Below, one piece after another: positions 49,266-58,441 of a stretch of 64,000 bases of DNA. The position numbers and the translations under genes were made by a program. Numbering within the stretch: the stretch's first letter is position 1; each line of letters begins with the position of its first letter. This stretch comes from Collimonas sp. PA-H2. Lineage in GTDB: Bacteria; Pseudomonadota; Gammaproteobacteria; Burkholderiales; Burkholderiaceae_D. A model generated the notes under the pieces. The model was not told where the DNA came from. It saw only the letters and a list, made by a program, of their open reading frames with translations, and made no database searches. The stretch covers positions 3,596,001 to 3,660,000 of the forward strand of contig NZ_PDBX01000001.1 in assembly GCF_002564105.1 (NCBI RefSeq). The letters are read 5' to 3'.

Positions 49266-52238
49266 TTAGCGGTCCAGGCGAATACGAAGTCTGCGGGTTC
49301 GTTCTCTAAAAGCTTTTTCGCCACCCTCAAGGATGTCACAAACGCTTTTCCGGATTTCTTCATTTTCTAGGCCACCCGAAGTATAAGTAATAGGGGGCAG
49401 GCCTCCACTTGAGTGTGGACCTGCGTTTGCTATGATGATTTGATCGGCGTCAGTGTTAATCACGAGGTTGGCATTGTGCGTCACGATGATCACCTGTCGT
49501 TTAGTCTTTGCGGCTAAGAAAAGCCCAACCAGATCATCATAGATCGATTTTGGATCGAGGTTTTCTTCCGGTTGGTCTATGATCAGGGGACGCCCGTCGG
49601 CGTCATCGAGGGAGAGATAGAGAAGAAGCAAAACGATCCCTCGTGTGCCCGGGGAAAGTTTGCGGATATCGATCGCATCGTAATTAACGCTGTATCGCAC
49701 AGAGATATGATCGGTGCTATAGAGCCATTGCGCGAAACGTTTTGACCAACTGCGATATTCTGTTTGCTCGCTTCTCGGAATCGGCGAGTGTTGGAGGAGC
49801 GCGTCCTGATGTTCGACACGAAAAGCATTCATCGCTTCAGCTACCGCCTTCGCGTCGCCTGTCTCCCAAGGTGTTTTTAGCGACTTTTTAGCTGCTTCAC
49901 ATAATGTGCCACGACCACGAAATGGCCCCTGACGACGAAGATCAAGGAGAGCTTCTCCCTGTTCTGACCACGTATCAACATTGGCTGTTCTCGTTACCGA
50001 GAATGAAAGCTTACGCAGGGTGCCCTCAGTTGTCTCAAGCCGGCTTTTAATTGGCGCATAGAGTTTGGCAAGTACTTCTTGCTCGGCAATTACTGCCTCA
50101 AAAACCCTGATATAGCTCGCTTCTCGTTCTTCCAATAGACAATTCAAGCGTGCCTTGGCGCCTTCGCAATCAAACAGCTTCTCGCTCAGCCGCTTGAGCA
50201 GGTCAGTTTCAGCTACTATCTTTTTTGAGAGAATTTCGAAGCGTTGCGTCGTATCTTTATCAATGCTGACTAACTTCTGAATGCGCCCGATTTCAGCCTC
50301 TAGAGTTGAAAGAGTCTGTGTTTCAAGATCCGTATTTTCTGCAATCAATGGAAGTATGGGGTCAATTGCACCAACAAGCGGTGTACCGTTCCAACCAGAG
50401 CTGTTGCGTCGGGCATCTATCAACCCTCTAGTCAACACTCCATCAACGTCGCCTTTGTAATCCATGAGAAATGCCAGCCAATCGTCATCCTTGATGCCGC
50501 TGCTTATATGACGCTCCTGCGCGTCACGTAGATCCTCTGGTGCACGACTAGAACGGACGTTTCCAATTTCGTCTTGCATGAGAATAAGTTGCTGTTCCTG
50601 CGACTTATAATGCCGAACAAAACCTCGCACGCGCTCGGCAGCTTTGGTTAACGCCTCAAGTTGAGTAACTCGCTCCTCGCTACCTTTCGGCACAAGGTTT
50701 GCCCTATCAGTGGTCATTCGGGCTATGAGTTCTTTTTTCTCTTGAATCTGCGTCTTATAGCCATCGACGAGCTTTGTCTTCTCGATTTCGCCGCTAATGC
50801 GTTCCGATAACGTAGCAAGGGACTGCTCCTCGCGTTCACGGCCTTTACGGTGCCTAGTCGAATGCATCTCGCGAAGATCTGCGAAATCGATCGCACCATC
50901 ACGCTCGGAAACTGGATGAGCATCGAAAATAACACGCTCAACTTCAGATAGGAGACTATCGGTTATGCCATCTGATGAACAAAGCTCCTCTACAAACTGT
51001 TGAGAGAGATAGCGCGCACGCGGATAGTTGTCGCTGGGCGCTGAATCGGAACCATCAAGCATGCGCGTTTTGCTGCCACCGGCTTGCCAGTCCAAACGCA
51101 CGCTTGTTCCGCCGAGATACTCGCGCGCTCGTATCAAAAATGCTTGTTTGGGCATGCTATGCCCATGGGCGTCGCAACCCGCAGCAATAATATCTGCAAG
51201 TGCGGTCTTACCTGACCCGCGTGCGCCAATAATTGCGACGAGCCCCGGATTTAATGCAAGTTTGGGGATTTGCGCCCAAGGCGCTCCAATGATGGAAACT
51301 TTTGCAATAACCTCCGATGACGTTGCCGCGGGCGGAGGTTCTGTACCCACATAGGCGCGCCCCGCAGGATCAATACAGACTTGGCGGAGCGTATCGAAGA
51401 TGGCTTCACCTTTCACCCAACTGTAGCGATCGCCATCTGGGCTTCCGGTCTTCGCAACAGAATGACCATCACTCCCATGCAAGCACGGCTTCAGTCCGTC
51501 ATAGTGCTGTCGGATATCTTCCGGACTTAGGTTCTTGCGACCGAGCCAGAATTCACGTTGAGCAGAGTTCGACGTAAAAATGATATGAGCAAACCGTTCC
51601 ACTTCTTGACGGAGCGTCCTATCGGCGCCTTCTCGGAGTCCTGACGTTCCATCTCCCTGCGCACCTGATACTGCGATCAGAATATTTGCCTTTGCCCATG
51701 CGCTGTTTCGATATTGAGTGCGTAGCTGATCGAACGAGACCTTAAACTGTTCTGAGCCTTGCCGTAATGCTGCGCGTTCGTCAATTATGTCGGAACTGGA
51801 TTTGTGCCCTAGCCGAATGAGGTCGCTGGGTTGGCAGCAGAAGCTATCGTTATGCGCCTGGAAGGTAAGTCTTGCTAAGAAGCGACTAAGTTCCTCAAGG
51901 TGCGCAGAGTCTTCTGGACTTACAAGTAAATGAGCATTAACCCAGGATTTGGCGGTGCCAACGTCAAGTCTCAATTCGACATTGGGAAAGATCAGATCGC
52001 ATCTCGATAACCGTCCTGTTGCCTTCGCCGCAACCACAGCTCGATAAGTATCAAGGCCATAGTAGTCTGTTACTCCTAAAGCTTGAATCGATGGCGAGGC
52101 TGCCTCTAAAACATCAAAATAACTATTCCAATCGCCTTTAAATTGATCATTGAAAATAGTTCCCGGCGCATGTACATGAGGCTCCCATCTTTGCCAGCGT
52201 GATCCAGAGTTGAGCGGCGGCAGCAGATCATCGGCCAT
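49266..52238 (-). CDS. PHP-SMC ATPase (TrlF-like), first gene of the defence-like operon
   Basis: A 990-residue protein. The N-terminal PHP-like domain has a metal HxH (WEPHVHAPGT, His21/His23) and HGSDGHS (about 254-260). The ATPase domain has Walker A in IIGARGSGKTALAD (about 338-345), a long coiled-coil middle (about 470-790), a signature-like LSPGTRGIVLLLLYLSL and Walker B PLIIDQPEENLD (about 885-895), and a His switch (VIIVTHNANLV). This is the TrlF-type PHP-AAA layout associated with defence. The ATG at 52238 is preferred over an upstream GTG because GAGGA precedes it and it starts just before the domain. Confidence 0.85.
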   Translation of the reverse strand: MADDLLPPLNSGSRWQRWEPHVHAPGTIFNDQFKGDWNSYFDVLEAASPSIQALGVTDYYGLDTYRAVVAAKATGRLSRCDLIFPNVELRLDVGTAKSWVNAHLLVSPEDSAHLEELSRFLARLTFQAHNDSFCCQPSDLIRLGHKSSSDIIDERAALRQGSEQFKVSFDQLRTQYRNSAWAKANILIAVSGAQGDGTSGLREGADRTLRQEVERFAHIIFTSNSAQREFWLGRKNLSPEDIRQHYDGLKPCLHGSDGHSVAKTGSPDGDRYSWVKGEAIFDTLRQVCIDPAGRAYVGTEPPPAATSSEVIAKVSIIGAPWAQIPKLALNPGLVAIIGARGSGKTALADIIAAGCDAHGHSMPKQAFLIRAREYLGGTSVRLDWQAGGSKTRMLDGSDSAPSDNYPRARYLSQQFVEELCSSDGITDSLLSEVERVIFDAHPVSERDGAIDFADLREMHSTRHRKGREREEQSLATLSERISGEIEKTKLVDGYKTQIQEKKELIARMTTDRANLVPKGSEERVTQLEALTKAAERVRGFVRHYKSQEQQLILMQDEIGNVRSSRAPEDLRDAQERHISSGIKDDDWLAFLMDYKGDVDGVLTRGLIDARRNSSGWNGTPLVGAIDPILPLIAENTDLETQTLSTLEAEIGRIQKLVSIDKDTTQRFEILSKKIVAETDLLKRLSEKLFDCEGAKARLNCLLEEREASYIRVFEAVIAEQEVLAKLYAPIKSRLETTEGTLRKLSFSVTRTANVDTWSEQGEALLDLRRQGPFRGRGTLCEAAKKSLKTPWETGDAKAVAEAMNAFRVEHQDALLQHSPIPRSEQTEYRSWSKRFAQWLYSTDHISVRYSVNYDAIDIRKLSPGTRGIVLLLLYLSLDDADGRPLIIDQPEENLDPKSIYDDLVGLFLAAKTKRQVIIVTHNANLVINTDADQIIIANAGPHSSGGLPPITYTSGGLENEEIRKSVCDILEGGEKAFRERTRRLRIRLDR

Positions 52239-52455
52239 CTTGGTGTCCTCGGCATTTTTAGGTGATTTCTGGAACTGTTTTCTGTTTGCAATATGCAACT
52301 TAATTGGCACTAAGTCAATGTTAATTTAACAGACATTTTCAATTACCCGCTCTTTGCCCGATATGGCAGAGAATCGGTCTGGTTGAGTACTGCAACAGCC
52401 AATGTAGCGACGGTATGACAAGGCATAAAACGCTAATGTCACGCAGGCGCTGCAT

Positions 52456-52815
52456 TCAAGGTGCCTCAAGACCCGGCAAGCCTTCACCGGCGTAATAAAG
52501 GGCAGGGTACTGCTCTATCCACTCCGGCCGGTCAAGTAGGATACGGTCTTCACAGAAGATACTTTCAATGTCGACCGCTGACTTTGGCGTCGGCACCTGG
52601 TCAAGCAGAATATCAATGCCAATGACCGCCTTGATCTCCTTCCGTCGAGCCGCTCGTGTTTGCCGCTCATGATATGCCGACAGGTCTTCGCCATGCAGCC
52701 ACATAAAGAAAGTCGCACGCAGCTTGGAATCGGTCAGATCATCAAGCAAGCGCAGGCCATGAGCAATCGACGGCACTCTCTCCAGCCCCAATGCATCCAA
52801 CTCGGCCAAGAACAT
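52456..52815 (-). pseudogene. Truncated second copy of the Rep C-terminal domain
   Basis: A 119-residue frame matching the last third of the gene at 52,895 along its full length (FLAELDALGLERVPSIAH against FLDELAQLRLGEVPSMED; PEWIEQYPALYYAGEGLPGL against PEWVDDYPALYYKGRGLPGL). The catalytic N-terminal part is missing. The divergence is substantial, so it is not a recent simple duplication; it may be a remnant of a related element. Translation is possible but not supported by a strong ribosome site. Confidence 0.7.
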
Positions 52816-52894
52816 GCAATCCCTTACCGGTCATTGTAGGGACGGCGTGACTGGGTATTAAACTCCCATGTCACGCCAAACCATCAGAGTTCAC

Positions 52895-53974
52895 TTATGG
52901 CGCATCAAGACCAGGCAAGCCTCGGCCCTTGTAGTAAAGAGCAGGGTAGTCATCGACCCACTCAGGGGAGTCAGGCTGCATATTGCCTGGGCAGAGGATT
53001 TCAGCAATGGACGTTTCCGGAGCTGACGCTGGCGGATGATCCAGCTTGATATCAATGCCGATCTCTTTCATGATTGCCTTGCGCCGCTTATGCAAAGTCT
53101 GCGGCCCATGGAATTTCGATAGATCTTGGCCATGCAACCACGCCAGCGCCGTCAATTCCAACTTCTTATCCTTCAGGCCGCCGATCAGTTGCGATACGTC
53201 CTCCATTGACGGAACTTCCCCAAGTCGCAATTGGGCCAATTCGTCCAGAAATAGTTCACGCACTTTCTCAGTGGTCCAAGAAATGCCTGAATCCAAATTC
53301 CGCTTTTCTAACCACCCGCCATCAAATTTAGCTTCGAGCCGAATGCTGCTTGATGCTTCTTTAAGTAGTAATTTCTCCACTTTCGAGGAATCATTGCCAA
53401 GCAGTGCACGTAGATACTTTTGTTCATGATTTCTCTTGTCTTCAAACTCCTTACGCTTGTCATACATTGCAAATGTGGCGCCGGGATTCGCTCCGAACAG
53501 TCGTATGCCAATGCCTTTTTCCATTGTTGATGGGCGACGCTTTAAGCTAACGTTTCGCAGAAGGTGGGCTAGTAACGAACCCACCAAATCATGCGAGTCT
53601 ACGCCAAAGCGATTCGTAATATGTAAGTCTCGCAGCTTGAAATGCCCAGATTTCCAACCTTCACGCTGGCTGGGAGTGAACTGAATATCTAGTGTCGTCA
53701 GCACATAGAAAATCATGTGATAACACAGGGGGACAAGATTATTTGTCCCGAATATGTTATGCCCCTGCAGTGGCTTGAGCGGACAGCAGCGAATAGCGAT
53801 CTTTGTGCCATTGTCCATGGACGTGACATCTACAAGCGCTGCACCAGGGTACAGTTCTAGCTTCTTGGTCAAGTGCTTCCCCGTTACTATGATGCTGTTC
53901 TCCTTCTGCATTCTCCTATCTGTGCCAAATGGTTTGTGGTTGATATTAATTACTACGTCGAATAGGTCAATCAT
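52895..53974 (-). CDS. Phage/plasmid replication protein, II/X type
   Basis: A 359-residue protein resembling gene II/X replication initiators of filamentous phages and related plasmids. GHNIFGTNNLVPLCYHMIF and GHFKLRDLHITNRFGVDSHDL are family-like; FAMYDKRKEFEDK and RLEAKFDGGWLEKRNL follow. Such proteins nick DNA for rolling-circle replication. The nicking Tyr cannot be fixed without alignment. The ATG at 53974 has CAGGGGAAAA upstream. On the island it may support excised-circle replication. Confidence 0.75.
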   Translation of the reverse strand: MIDLFDVVININHKPFGTDRRMQKENSIIVTGKHLTKKLELYPGAALVDVTSMDNGTKIAIRCCPLKPLQGHNIFGTNNLVPLCYHMIFYVLTTLDIQFTPSQREGWKSGHFKLRDLHITNRFGVDSHDLVGSLLAHLLRNVSLKRRPSTMEKGIGIRLFGANPGATFAMYDKRKEFEDKRNHEQKYLRALLGNDSSKVEKLLLKEASSSIRLEAKFDGGWLEKRNLDSGISWTTEKVRELFLDELAQLRLGEVPSMEDVSQLIGGLKDKKLELTALAWLHGQDLSKFHGPQTLHKRRKAIMKEIGIDIKLDHPPASAPETSIAEILCPGNMQPDSPEWVDDYPALYYKGRGLPGLDAP

Positions 53975-54138
53975 GTTTTCCCCTGTTTATGGGTGGTTAA
54001 TGTTAGAAAATGGTCAATGTCAGCTAGTATGTAAAAGGGCCAAGTATTCGCTGCAATCAGCTTGTGCGCCTGGACTTCTGCAAGGGGTTGCGCGGTAGCG
54101 CGTGCTTAGCGCCGGCAACCCCGCAACCCCTGTCTGGC

Positions 54139-55096
54139 CTACGCTTCAGTACGGTCTACACCTTCAAGCAATGACTTCAATCGTGTAACGGTACGGCCAA
54201 CCGTCGTTGGGTGAATGCCAAGTGTTTTCCCGATATCTATATTGCTGATGTCTTTTTTCTTCATTTCCAATACTTTTGCGTCCTGCTCGGATAGCTCTGC
54301 AACGGAGGGCTTGACCGAGAACTTCAAGATGTCGTCATCCGTCCATATAGAGAAATCAAACTTCTCCCGCAATTCCGGAATGTGATCTCTCAATTTCGTG
54401 TGTTCTATGCTGAAACGCGTGTCTTTTCGTTCGCCATCGCTGGGCAATGGACGCAGAAGAATCGAATAGTCGAGTAAGTCTTCATGTGCACTACTACCGC
54501 GTTGCTGACCATTTTTCCCGGCGTGATGAATTATCAAAACGGCGATCCCTTGCAGTCTTTTTTTCAATCAGCCAAGTTTTAGTTAGCGCCCAAGAAGTTG
54601 CGCTCTCACTTCCCCCTGCCGACCAAGCGCTCAAGTTATCGATGATGAGTAATCTGATGCCAAGCGGAATTAGCGCATCAATCTTCTTCTGGCCTTCCAA
54701 TGTGTCGATAGAGCCAATAGAATTGCCGACGCAATCGCGGCTGATGATATATAAGTTGTTTTCAGCTTCGCTGCCGGACGCGGGGGCAGTTTCGCGATTA
54801 CGGATTAGTTGAAATCGTCCCTGTAAACTCGAAGCACGCATTTCACCATCAAGGATGGCAACTCGTGCGCCGATGCCTTGGCCCCACGGCTTCAGTGGTT
54901 TCTTGCCGGCAATGGCATAGGCGATCAGCATTGCAAGCCAGGACTTTCCGCTGCCTCTCGGCCCAGCAATCATTCCGACAGACTTCTCTAGAATCAGTTT
55001 TCCGAGTAGTGGCTGATCATCATCAAAAGTGCGGCTCAGTAAATCCTTTAAGAGAAAATTGACAGGCGATACGGAACTACGGGCAATCGATTTCAT
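54139..55096 (-). pseudogene. RepA-like AAA ATPase, broken by a frameshift in an A7 run
   Basis: Two frames form one protein. The first (55,096-54,494) has Walker A in MIAGPRGSGKSWLAMLIAYAIAG, ARVAILDGEM and Walker B LLIIDNLSAW, as in RSF1010 RepA-like helicase ATPases (AAA_25). The second (54,567-54,139) continues with RLQGIAVLIIHHAGKNGQQRG and a C-terminal HTH (about DIGKTLGIHPTTVGRTVTRL). The frames join at an A7 run (minus strand, 54,558-54,564). One extra A relative to A6 explains the shift. Transcriptional slippage, a sequencing error or a true pseudogene are all possible. Confidence 0.8.
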
Positions 55097-55321
55097 ATGT
55101 AAATCTCTACAGTTAAGTGTTTCGTTAAGCGTGTTTAATCACACCTGATTTCACTGACGCTTGGTTGCCGTTTGTCGGCAGGCGTAAAGTCATCAGGCGC
55201 TTTTACCGTTTTAATGCGCAAAGCTTTTGCGACGCACGGAGAGAGGCGACACAAACTGTCGGCCGCTGTCCGTGCAGCACGTTATAGCTAGTTAGAAGCG
55301 TCGCCGGGCATGCACGTACTT

Positions 55322-55762
55322 TTATTCGACCCCGCGTCGTAATGAACCGATATTGAATAATTCGGTGGAAAGCGATACTTGGGGGCGCGCACGATAGTCA
55401 TCGCCATTTTTGTGAGCTAGTAATGCGACCAACTCTCGCATGTCGATAGCTTGTGAGGGATTGCGTGAATTGAAAATCCGCGCCTCGATCCAGGCATTTA
55501 CTTCGGATTCCAGCCAACCCACCGATCTTGCACCAGTGGATATGGGTCTGCTAAGCGTGCCGTCAGCAACGTCTTTCCAGATAGTGGCATTTGCTCGAGC
55601 GATTTTGGATTTAACCTGGTGCAGCCGCAGTATCCTATGTTCTGCAGTCCAAGCCCTCTGGACTATTTCCAGAAGCTTGAGCCGAATAGGATGTGAACTG
55701 TCAGGTTGGCTGGTTGATATGCCAGCTGGATCTTGTTGCTGGCATTGTCTGATGCGATTCAT
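55322..55762 (-). CDS. AlpA-family phage/island regulator
   Basis: A 146-residue protein with a central AlpA-like HTH (about 40-95: RILRLHQVKSKIARANATIWKDVADGTLSRP, then GWLESEVNAWIEARI). AlpA proteins activate integrase or excision genes of P4-like islands. Both ends beyond the HTH are longer than in small AlpA proteins. The ATG at 55762 has a strong AAGGAGG. It lies near the right end, far from the integrase. Regulation of excision is inference. Confidence 0.8.
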   Translation of the reverse strand: MNRIRQCQQQDPAGISTSQPDSSHPIRLKLLEIVQRAWTAEHRILRLHQVKSKIARANATIWKDVADGTLSRPISTGARSVGWLESEVNAWIEARIFNSRNPSQAIDMRELVALLAHKNGDDYRARPQVSLSTELFNIGSLRRGVE

Positions 55763-55849
55763 TGAGACCTCCTTCGTTAAGTAACGAATGAAGTTTAGAA
55801 AATCTCAAGAAATATTACCGCCAGAAATTGGCAAAAATGTGGTTGACAT

Positions 55850-56752
55850 CTATTTGTTTTTTCCAGATCTTTCTGATTGATACCTGGTAGCGCTATATTT
55901 CCTTGCCTTTTCCTTGCTCGCGTCAAACTGTAGTCGGAATTTCTCGAAGGGAAATTCAGGTCCAAATAAATCAGGAATTTTCAATTCTTCGACACTCGTA
56001 CATATTTCAGGGCCAGGCGCAAGCCAAGTAAACTTATCTCGATTGGAAAATGACGTCGGCATTCCCGTTGAAGGATGCAAATACTCTTTTGTAAATTTGA
56101 GTAGGGTAGCCGCATGACCTAAAAACGTGGCGATATCAATTTTATCGACGAAATCGTAGAGAGGGTCCTCGTAGAGAGGGTCCGGTTCGTCATCCTTCCA
56201 TTTGTCCAAATTATTATGTGGATGGATGGTGATGAAGAACGCCGCCCAATAATGTGACACCGAAGAATATTCGTCCAAATTCTTCAATATGAGATTTTTG
56301 GGTGTCGGATTTACACAAAATGGTGGAGTTACCATACGTGCAGCGAAATCAGGAGTCGCATACGTCGGCCCAAGCTTCTCTGATAGCCAATACAAGGCGT
56401 ATAGCGCTGCTCCCACCTGTAGGCCGTCAGTTTTCTTATCCATGATCTGCTCAAGCCGCCGTGTTTTATGCGAGCCAGATTCGAAGTAAAGATGATCAGG
56501 TAGAGGCTTGAGATGATTGTTTTTCGAGTAATTTTGGCCATCAATAAAGCGCCTTAGAATCACTGTGGGACCGTCGTCATTAGCAAAATATTCTTTGGTC
56601 GAATGCCCGGTTGGAAAGGTCATGGCGTATAGCAAACATGGCAGAAATGGACATCCAGATGGCACCGGTTCTGGGTAATCTTTCCATCCGTCCGAGGTCA
56701 GATAACGAGTCGAAAATTGCCCCGGGCGGTAGGAATTCTCTTTTATAATCAT
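55850..56752 (-). CDS. Hypothetical protein at the right island end
   Basis: A 300-residue protein that I do not recognise. It starts MIIKENSYRPGQFSTRYLTS and has aromatic- and Pro-rich segments (SGCPFLPCLLYAMTFPTGH, FLGHAATLLKFTKEYLHPS, EFPFEKFRLQFDAS). No signal peptide or membrane helix was seen. The Cys pair near PSGCPFLPC may be structural. It is the first island gene downstream of rng and could be reached by read-through from the maf-rng operon. Position at the end suggests accessory cargo. Confidence 0.6.
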   Translation of the reverse strand: MIIKENSYRPGQFSTRYLTSDGWKDYPEPVPSGCPFLPCLLYAMTFPTGHSTKEYFANDDGPTVILRRFIDGQNYSKNNHLKPLPDHLYFESGSHKTRRLEQIMDKKTDGLQVGAALYALYWLSEKLGPTYATPDFAARMVTPPFCVNPTPKNLILKNLDEYSSVSHYWAAFFITIHPHNNLDKWKDDEPDPLYEDPLYDFVDKIDIATFLGHAATLLKFTKEYLHPSTGMPTSFSNRDKFTWLAPGPEICTSVEELKIPDLFGPEFPFEKFRLQFDASKEKARKYSATRYQSERSGKNK

Positions 56753-56977
56753 GGTATGAGTTCTCGTTTTTCGGCGTATTTTTAAACTTATTCTTGAGTA
56801 GAAGATTTCCCGCGCTAGCGCTATTTTTTTCGTTAAAACCTGGGATTGGGGGCTCTCGTTAATTGTCTACAGACATCTAGAGACGTTGCCATATTTTCGT
56901 GTAGTTAGCCATGTAGTTGGTTTGATATAACGACATTGAATTTTATTTAAGTTATTGAATATAAGCATAAATATATA

Positions 56978-56998
56978 TTACATAAGAATGATGTCGTA
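56978..56998. other. Right attachment repeat (in the rng 3' end)
   Basis: The 21-bp sequence identical to 26,653-26,673. It covers the stop codon and the last six codons of rng, so rng remains intact on this side. Confidence 0.93.
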
Positions 56999-58441
56999 CT
57001 GTTCCTGCGGATAAACCGTTTCCACCTGCAGCGAAATCGGCTTACGGATGAAGTCACCCAGCATCGCCAGATGCTGGGATTCTTCTTCGAGGAACATGTC
57101 GACCACCACTTGCGACGCCAGGATGCGGAATTCGCGCGGGTTGAACTGCTTGGCTTCGCGTAGCACTTCGCGCAGGATTTCGTAGCAGATGGTGCGCGCG
57201 GTCTTGACCTGGCCCTTGCCGTTGCAGGCAGGACAGGGCTCGCACAGGATATGCGCCAGCGATTCGCGGGTACGCTTGCGCGTCATTTCCACCAGGCCCA
57301 GCGCGGAAAATTCCGATACTGATTTCTTGGTGCGGTCGCGCAGCAGGGCCTTGTGCAGCTCGGCCAGCACGGCTAGCTTGTGCTCGCTGTTCTCCATGTC
57401 GATGAAATCAAGAATGATGATGCCACCCAGGTTGCGCAAGCGCAGCTGGCGTGCGATCGCATGCGCCGCTTCCAGGTTGGTCTTGAAGATCGTGTCGTCG
57501 AAATTGCGGCCGTTGACGAAACTGCCGGTATTGACGTCGATGGTGGTCATGGCCTCGGTCTGGTCGACGATCAGGTAACCGCCGGACTTGAGCGGCACAC
57601 GGCGGCTCAGGGCTTCCAGGATTTCTTCTTCCACGCCGTAGAGATCGAACAAGGGACGTTCGCCTGTGTAATGCATCAGCCGCTCGGTCACCGAGGGCGT
57701 ATAGCTGGCGGCGAATTCCTGCAGCTTCTGGAAATTTTCGCGCGAGTCGACCTGGATGGTGGTGGTCTCGTCGTTGACGAAATCGCGCAAGACACGCTGC
57801 GCCAGGCTCAAGTCCTGATGCAGCAAGGTCGGCGCCGGCTTGGTCTTGGCCAGTAGCGTGATCGAGGACCAGGTCTTGCGCAGGTACTCGATATCCATCT
57901 GCAGGTCCGCTTCCGGCGCATCCTCGGCCATGGTGCGGATGATGAAGCCGCCTTTTTCTTCCGGCGGCAGCAGCTTCTGTACCTTGTTCTTCAGCAGCTC
58001 GCGTTCCGCTTCGTTCTCGATGCGTTGCGAAATACCGATATGGCGGTCCTGCGGCAGATACACCAGCATGCGGCCGGCAATGGAAATCTGCGTCGACAGC
58101 CGGGCGCCCTTGGTGCCGATAGGATCCTTGACCACTTGCACGGTCAGCGACTGGCCGTCGAACAAGAGCTTTTCAATCGGCGTCTGCTGCGCCGCCTGGC
58201 CATCGTGGGCGCGGGTTTCCCAGATGTCGGCGACGTGCAGGAAGGCGGCGCGCTCCAGACCGATATCGATGAATGCCGATTGCATGCCGGGCAGCACGCG
58301 CACCACCTTGCCCAGGTAGATATTGCCGGCCAGGCCGCGCGACAAGGTGCGCTCGATGTGCAGCTCTTGCACCGCACCCTGGAAAATCAGGGCTACGCGG
58401 GTTTCCTGCGGCGTGATGTTGACGAGGATGTCTTCGCTCAT
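56978..58441 (-). CDS. rng: Ribonuclease G
   Basis: RNase G processes the 16S rRNA 5' end and degrades mRNAs. The 487-residue protein has an S1 domain near the N-terminus (about 35-100, LAGNIYLGKVVRVLPGMQSAFIDIG), catalytic Asp residues in IIILDFIDM and TTIDVNTGSFV (about 300-350), and the zinc-link CEPCPACNGKG near residue 403. It lacks the RNase E scaffold tail. The final codons lie within the island attachment site. Its ATG overlaps the maf stop as ATGA. Confidence 0.95.
   Translation of the reverse strand: MSEDILVNITPQETRVALIFQGAVQELHIERTLSRGLAGNIYLGKVVRVLPGMQSAFIDIGLERAAFLHVADIWETRAHDGQAAQQTPIEKLLFDGQSLTVQVVKDPIGTKGARLSTQISIAGRMLVYLPQDRHIGISQRIENEAERELLKNKVQKLLPPEEKGGFIIRTMAEDAPEADLQMDIEYLRKTWSSITLLAKTKPAPTLLHQDLSLAQRVLRDFVNDETTTIQVDSRENFQKLQEFAASYTPSVTERLMHYTGERPLFDLYGVEEEILEALSRRVPLKSGGYLIVDQTEAMTTIDVNTGSFVNGRNFDDTIFKTNLEAAHAIARQLRLRNLGGIIILDFIDMENSEHKLAVLAELHKALLRDRTKKSVSEFSALGLVEMTRKRTRESLAHILCEPCPACNGKGQVKTARTICYEILREVLREAKQFNPREFRILASQVVVDMFLEEESQHLAMLGDFIRKPISLQVETVYPQEQYDIILM

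Larger units (their letters stand above)
26653..56998. mobile_element. Integrated genomic island in the 3' end of rng (about 30.3 kb)
   Basis: The island is bounded by identical 21-bp repeats that span the last six codons and stop of rng. A tyrosine integrase gene begins 160 bp inside the left end and points inward. The right end carries an unknown gene and an AlpA-like regulator gene. Cargo includes a type VI effector module, a candidate defence operon, a serine recombinase, an IS3 element and replication-like genes. The interior is visibly less GC-rich than the flanks. No conjugation genes were seen, so it is either mobilizable or a phage-satellite-like element. Confidence 0.93.

Noticed and set aside
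54555..54567. Programmed -1 frameshifting at A-AAA-AAG in the RepA-like gene
   Set aside because: The second half is in the +1 frame, not -1, so the classic dnaX-type shift would not join them. Slippage or an indel fits better.
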